Positions 6,624 to 9,566 of a DNA stretch of 9,566 nt are shown here, piece after piece. The position numbers were made by a program, and so were the translations under genes. The stretch is from an uncultured Bryobacteraceae bacterium (GTDB taxonomy: Bacteria; Acidobacteriota; Terriglobia; Bryobacterales; Bryobacteraceae), in contig CAKZVG010000328.1 in assembly GCA_937921835.1 (NCBI GenBank), positions 1-9,566 of the forward strand. The letters are read 5' to 3'. Position 1 is the first letter of the stretch; every line of letters starts with the position of its first letter. Below the pieces are notes generated by a model. That model was not told where the DNA came from. It did not search any database and was given only the letters and a program-made list of their open reading frames with translations.

Positions 6624-8018
6624 GTGCCGCTTGCCGTCCCGCGTCTGGTGGTTTCCGGCTTCGGTGGGGAGTCCGGCAAGACCCTGGTCTCTCTCGCTCT
6701 GCTGCTCGCCGCCGGGCGCGGCGGCCTCGCCGTGCGGGCCTACAAGAAGGGACCCGACTACATCGACGCCGCTTGGCTCGCTTGGGCATCCCAATCGCCG
6801 GCCCGCAATCTCGACACCTTCCTCATTGGCGACGCGGCCACCCGGGCCTCCTTCGCCGCCACCGCTCTGCCCGACGCGCTGAACCTGGTCGAAGGCAACC
6901 GCGGCCTCTACGACGGCGTGGACTCCCGCGGCGCGCATAGCACCGCCGAACTGGCGAAACTGCTCCACGCCCCCGTCATCCTGGTCGTCAACGCCACCAA
7001 GGTCACCCGCACCGCCGCCGCGCTGGTGCTTGGCTGCCAGCGCCTCGACCCCCAAGTCCGCATCGCGGGCGTGATTCTCAACCACATCGCCACCGCGCGT
7101 CATGAGCGTGTGCTCCGCGAATCCATCGAATCCCTATGTTCCATTCCCGTCCTGGGCGCCTTTCCGCGCCTTCCCGGAGCGGTCTTGCCCGGTCGCCATC
7201 TCGGCCTCGTGCCTCCCCTCGAGCACCCCGGTGCCGCCGGACTCACCACCCTGCTGGCCGACACCTGCGCGCGCTGCGTGGACCTCCCGGCCGTGCTCGC
7301 CGTCGCCCGCCAGGCGCCGCCGCTCGCCACCCCCGCCGTGCCCCCGCCCGCGGCGGCGCCGCTCGCGCCCAACGTGCGCATCGGCGTAGTCCGGGACTCC
7401 GCCTTCACCTTCTACTACCCTGAGAACCTCGAGGCGCTCGAGGCGGGAGCCGCCCGGATCGTGCCCTGCTCCGCCCTCGACGGCGCCCCGCTCCCCCCGG
7501 ATCTCGACGCCCTCTACATCGGGGGCGGCTTTCCGGAAACGCATGCCGCCGCGCTGGCCTCCAACCGCGCGTTTCTCGATTCGCTCGAGCGCGCCGCCCG
7601 CCGCGGGCTGCCCGTCTTCGCCGAATGCGGCGGGCTGATGCTGTTGGCGCGCAGCATCTCCTGGCAGGGAAACCGCTACCCCATGGCCGGCGTGCTGCCT
7701 TGCGACGTCGAGGTATGTCTGGGACCGCCCCAGGGCCACGGCTACGTCGAGTTGCGCGTCGACCGGCCGAACCCGTTCTTCTCTCCTGGGCAACTGCTGC
7801 GCGGCCACGAGTTCCACTATTCCCACATCGCCCCCGCTCCCGCGGAAATCGGAACCGTCTGCGAGGTCACGCGCGGCGTCGGCTGCGGCAACCGCCGTGA
7901 CGCCATCGTCGTGCACAACGTCTGGGCCGCCTACACGCACATGCACGCGCTGGCCGCGCCGGAGTGGGCGGCCGGTCTCCTCGCCGCCGCCCGCCGCTTC
8001 GCCGCCGCGCGGGCCTGA
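6624..8018 (+). CDS. dsrN: CobB-type glutamine amidotransferase, probable siroheme amidase DsrN
   Basis: This 464-residue protein matches the a,c-diamide synthase family in length and layout. The N-terminal ATPase half has a P-loop, GFGGESGKT (12-20), then KKGPDYID (41-48), RNLDTF (61-66) and EGNRGLYDG (90-98). The C-terminal glutaminase half has IGGGFPETHAAAL (299-311), the nucleophile Cys335 in AECGGLMLL, GHEFHYS (394-400), and a closing YTHMH (437-441) that supplies the catalytic His. An Ala/Pro-rich linker (about 231-250) joins the halves. CobB amidates cobyrinate, CfbB amidates Ni-sirohydrochlorin, and DsrN amidates siroheme for DsrAB. The adjacent dsrD-like gene and the SUMT gene favour DsrN, and no other cobalamin gene is visible. 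The start is GTG 6624, 5 bp after dsrD, so translational coupling is likely. The family call is firm; the substrate is inferred. Confidence 0.85.
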   Translation: MPLAVPRLVVSGFGGESGKTLVSLALLLAAGRGGLAVRAYKKGPDYIDAAWLAWASQSPARNLDTFLIGDAATRASFAATALPDALNLVEGNRGLYDGVDSRGAHSTAELAKLLHAPVILVVNATKVTRTAAALVLGCQRLDPQVRIAGVILNHIATARHERVLRESIESLCSIPVLGAFPRLPGAVLPGRHLGLVPPLEHPGAAGLTTLLADTCARCVDLPAVLAVARQAPPLATPAVPPPAAAPLAPNVRIGVVRDSAFTFYYPENLEALEAGAARIVPCSALDGAPLPPDLDALYIGGGFPETHAAALASNRAFLDSLERAARRGLPVFAECGGLMLLARSISWQGNRYPMAGVLPCDVEVCLGPPQGHGYVELRVDRPNPFFSPGQLLRGHEFHYSHIAPAPAEIGTVCEVTRGVGCGNRRDAIVVHNVWAAYTHMHALAAPEWAAGLLAAARRFAAARA

Positions 8019-8065
8019 AGATGCCCGAACCCCCGGCGCCCCGCCGCGCGGCGTGCGCCTGGCTT

Positions 8066-8071
8066 TAGTAT
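8066..8071 (+). promoter_or_regulatory. Weak -10-like box before the DUF1080 gene
   Basis: TAGTAT lies 11 bp before the ATG at 8083 in an otherwise very GC-rich gap of 64 bp. No -35 box is seen at the right distance. The position would give a leader of only a few bases, comparable to the promoter in front of dsrD. Confidence 0.3.
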
Positions 8072-8082
8072 GCTGGGATTGC

Positions 8083-8694
8083 ATGACGGCAGCGATGCAA
8101 CTCCTGGCGATCCTGCTGCTGGCGGGCGCGCCGGTGGCCTGCGCGGCGGGCCCGGGCCAGTGGGTCGCGCTCATCCAGGGCGACAGCCTCGCCGGCTGGA
8201 AAGTGGAAGGCAACGCCGAATGGAAGGCCGCCGGCGGCGTCCTTACCGGCCGCCAGGGTCCGGACGGCGCCGCCGGCGATATCTTCACCGAACAACAATG
8301 GGCGGGCTTTGAACTCGAGGCCGAATGGAAGATGCGTTTCCCGGGCAACAGCGGCATCTGGTTCCGCCGCACCGCGCCCCGGACCGGCTATCAGGCCGAC
8401 TTCCTCGATCAGGCCACCCATCCCGGCGTGCTCTCCGGCTCGCTCTACGCCATGGGCAAGGCCTTCATCGCCGAAAACCGCGATCCCTCCACCGTGAATC
8501 GGGACGGCTGGAACCGCCTTCGCATTCGCGCCCGCGGAGATCTCATTGAGATCGAGCAGAACGGCGCGAAGGTAGTTTCCGTCCGCGACAGCGCCTTCAC
8601 CGGACCTGGCAGCATCGGCATCCAGGTGCACGCCGGCAAGCAGTTCGAAGGGATGGAAATTCAGGTCCGCAATCTCCGCGTGCGCGGTCTCTGA
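8083..8694 (+). CDS. Secreted DUF1080 (3-keto-disaccharide hydrolase type) protein
   Basis: This 203-residue protein has a signal peptide (hydrophobic 7-18, probable cleavage near ACAA at 19-22). A single DUF1080 domain, a LamG-like beta-sandwich, follows. Family patterns are ALIQGDSLAGWK (29-40), FELEAEWKM (76-84), NSGIWFR (89-95), GYQADFLD (102-109), WNRLRIRARGDLIEIEQNG (143-161) and GSIGIQVH (176-183). Characterised members cleave 3-keto-glycosides made by sugar 3-dehydrogenases. The start is ATG 8083; ATG 8095, four codons later, is an equally good signal-peptide start. The longer frame reaching back to 7897 overlaps dsrN and is rejected. It faces a Gfo/Idh/MocA oxidoreductase gene, the enzyme class that makes 3-keto sugars, so the two may belong to related carbohydrate pathways. 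Confidence 0.9.
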   Translation: MTAAMQLLAILLLAGAPVACAAGPGQWVALIQGDSLAGWKVEGNAEWKAAGGVLTGRQGPDGAAGDIFTEQQWAGFELEAEWKMRFPGNSGIWFRRTAPRTGYQADFLDQATHPGVLSGSLYAMGKAFIAENRDPSTVNRDGWNRLRIRARGDLIEIEQNGAKVVSVRDSAFTGPGSIGIQVHAGKQFEGMEIQVRNLRVRGL

Positions 8695-8730
8695 GCGCCG
8701 CGTGCGGTGCCCGGCCCCGCCCCCGGCGCT
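8694..8730. terminator. Hairpin between convergent genes, possible bidirectional terminator
   Basis: AGCGCCG (8694-8700) pairs perfectly with CGGCGCT (8724-8730). A further inner pairing is possible between GCGG (8704-8707) and CCGC (8717-8720). The hairpin fills the 36-bp gap between two convergent stop codons. There is no T-run on either side, so intrinsic termination is uncertain. Confidence 0.35.
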
Positions 8731-9566
8731 TCAGTATTCGCGGTCGGTCAGTATGCCCGGCTGGGGAACCGGGTACTTGCCGTCCGGTCCCAGCTTGAGC
8801 GGCGCCGGTCCGTCCGGCGTCAGCTTGTCCACCTCGGGCGCGAATTCGTGCCCGTGGTTGAGCATCTGCTCATAGGTGACGATCTGCCCCGTGTGCGCCG
8901 CCATCCGTCCCATGCAGGTGACCAGGCTGGCTTCCGCCCCGCGCTTGACCTCGTTGAACGGCTTGTTCTCGCGGATCGCCTCCATCAGATCGTCCCACTC
9001 CCATTGATACGGCGACTTCTCCGGTTGCGGGAAGGCCCAGACCAGGTTCGGATCCGCCGGCAGCGGAAGCTGCTTGCGGTCCATCACCCGCGGCATCTTC
9101 TGGCCTTTGTAAATGCGCGTCATTCCCGGCGCGTGGGCCAGCGTCGAGATCACCGCCGAGCCTTTGCTCCCATGCGCGTAGCTGGCGAACTCGTTGCGGC
9201 AGCCCTTCATGTTCCGTCCGTCGAAGAACAGCCGCGTTCCGTCGGGAAACTCGTACTGCACCGAGTATGTGTCGAAGTTCTGATCGAGCGAATCGCCCCG
9301 GTAGTGGCGCCCACCGACCGCGTGCGCCTCCACCGGCCAGGCGCCCTTCATCCAACTGCACTCATCGATCTGGTGGATGTAGTAGTCGCTGAATACGCCG
9401 CCGCTGGCCCACAGGAACGCATGGAAGCGCTGCACCTGGTACATCACCTCGGGCGTATCGGCCGGCCTGGGACCGGCCGTTCCGCCGCCCTGTCCCATGC
9501 GGTAAGCGCGCATGGCCACGATCTCGCCGATCTGCCCGGAGCGGATGCGGTCGTGCAGTTCCTGCC
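8731..9566 (-). CDS. Gfo/Idh/MocA family oxidoreductase (5' end outside window)
   Basis: The C-terminal 277 residues are visible and the frame is open to the right edge, so the N-terminal NAD(P)-binding Rossmann fold is not seen. Visible hallmarks are IGEIVAMRAYRMGQ, the substrate-domain motif SDYYIHQIDECSW with the conserved His-x-x-Asp, EFPDGTRLFFDGRNMKG, AYAHG-like SYAHGSKGSAV, and WEWDDLMEAIRENKPFNEV. The tail GKYPVPQPG is typical of the bacterial-type branch common in Planctomycetes and Acidobacteria. These enzymes oxidise or reduce sugars, inositols or glycosides with NAD(P); the substrate is not predictable here. An internal GTG at 9519 could mimic a start but lies mid-domain. The stop TGA (8731-8733) faces the DUF1080 gene across 36 bp. 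Confidence 0.92.
   Translation of the reverse strand, partial: QELHDRIRSGQIGEIVAMRAYRMGQGGGTAGPRPADTPEVMYQVQRFHAFLWASGGVFSDYYIHQIDECSWMKGAWPVEAHAVGGRHYRGDSLDQNFDTYSVQYEFPDGTRLFFDGRNMKGCRNEFASYAHGSKGSAVISTLAHAPGMTRIYKGQKMPRVMDRKQLPLPADPNLVWAFPQPEKSPYQWEWDDLMEAIRENKPFNEVKRGAEASLVTCMGRMAAHTGQIVTYEQMLNHGHEFAPEVDKLTPDGPAPLKLGPDGKYPVPQPGILTDREY

Noticed and set aside
3895..6789. A 964-codon open frame on the minus strand opposite the PPDK-like gene
   Set aside because: Its translation is low-complexity and rich in Gly, Ala, Asp and Glu, as expected for the mirror of GC-biased codons. The plus-strand frame carries clear family motifs throughout.
6624..8018. Cobalamin CobB (cobyrinate a,c-diamide synthase) as the first reading of this gene
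   Set aside because: Not excluded by sequence, but the preceding dsrD-like gene and the lack of other cobalamin genes in view make siroheme amidation the better hypothesis.
8042..8053. A 12-bp perfect palindrome CGCCGCGCGGCG between dsrN and the DUF1080 gene
   Set aside because: It is made only of G and C in very GC-rich DNA and has no loop for a hairpin, so chance is the simplest explanation.
7134..8372. A 412-codon minus-strand frame across dsrN and the DUF1080 gene
   Set aside because: It spans two well-supported plus-strand genes and the gap between them, with low-complexity composition.

Overview
The window is GC-rich (roughly two thirds G+C by eye) and densely coded, with several GTG starts and short intergenic gaps. 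It holds eight protein genes; the two at the edges are cut off by the window. I see no tRNA, rRNA, CRISPR array, insertion sequence or long repeat. The right-hand genes (a secreted DUF1080 protein and a Planctomycetes/Acidobacteria-style Gfo/Idh/MocA oxidoreductase) together with dsr-type sulfur genes best fit an Acidobacteriota genome, perhaps of the Solibacteres/Bryobacterales type. That assignment is an inference from gene content only.

Left part (1-1489, minus strand): a uroporphyrinogen-III C-methyltransferase (siroheme/cobalamin branch) fused in one reading frame to a second, winged-helix plus Rossmann methyltransferase-like domain that carries two CxxC motifs. Its 3' end lies outside the window. 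Bases 1490-1705 form a divergent control region with an extended -10 box, a 13-bp palindrome, a nested leader hairpin and a separate 22-bp dyad.

Middle part (1706-6318, plus strand): a tight four-gene operon. It encodes a small secreted/anchored membrane protein, a TSUP (TauE/SafE) anion permease of the kind used for sulfite, sulfonates and related ions, a lipoprotein resembling DUF4881, and an 852-residue phosphoenolpyruvate-synthase-like protein. The last keeps the ATP-grasp and phosphohistidine domains but has an unrecognised C-terminal domain in place of the PEP/pyruvate barrel.

Next (6340-8018, plus strand): a good promoter sits almost on the start codon of a small winged-helix protein that looks like DsrD. 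It is followed after 5 bp by a CobB-type glutamine amidotransferase that fits DsrN, the siroheme amidase. dsrAB themselves are not in the window.

Right part (8083-9566): a secreted DUF1080 (3-keto-disaccharide hydrolase type) protein, convergent with a truncated Gfo/Idh/MocA oxidoreductase. This looks like ordinary carbohydrate metabolism flanking the sulfur locus.

Working model: the locus joins siroheme synthesis (methyltransferase) and siroheme amidation (DsrN) to a DsrAB modulator (DsrD) and to a sulfur-oxyanion transport operon whose PEP-synthase-like partner has an unknown acceptor. The least understood parts are the C-terminal domain of that protein and the methyltransferase fusion.
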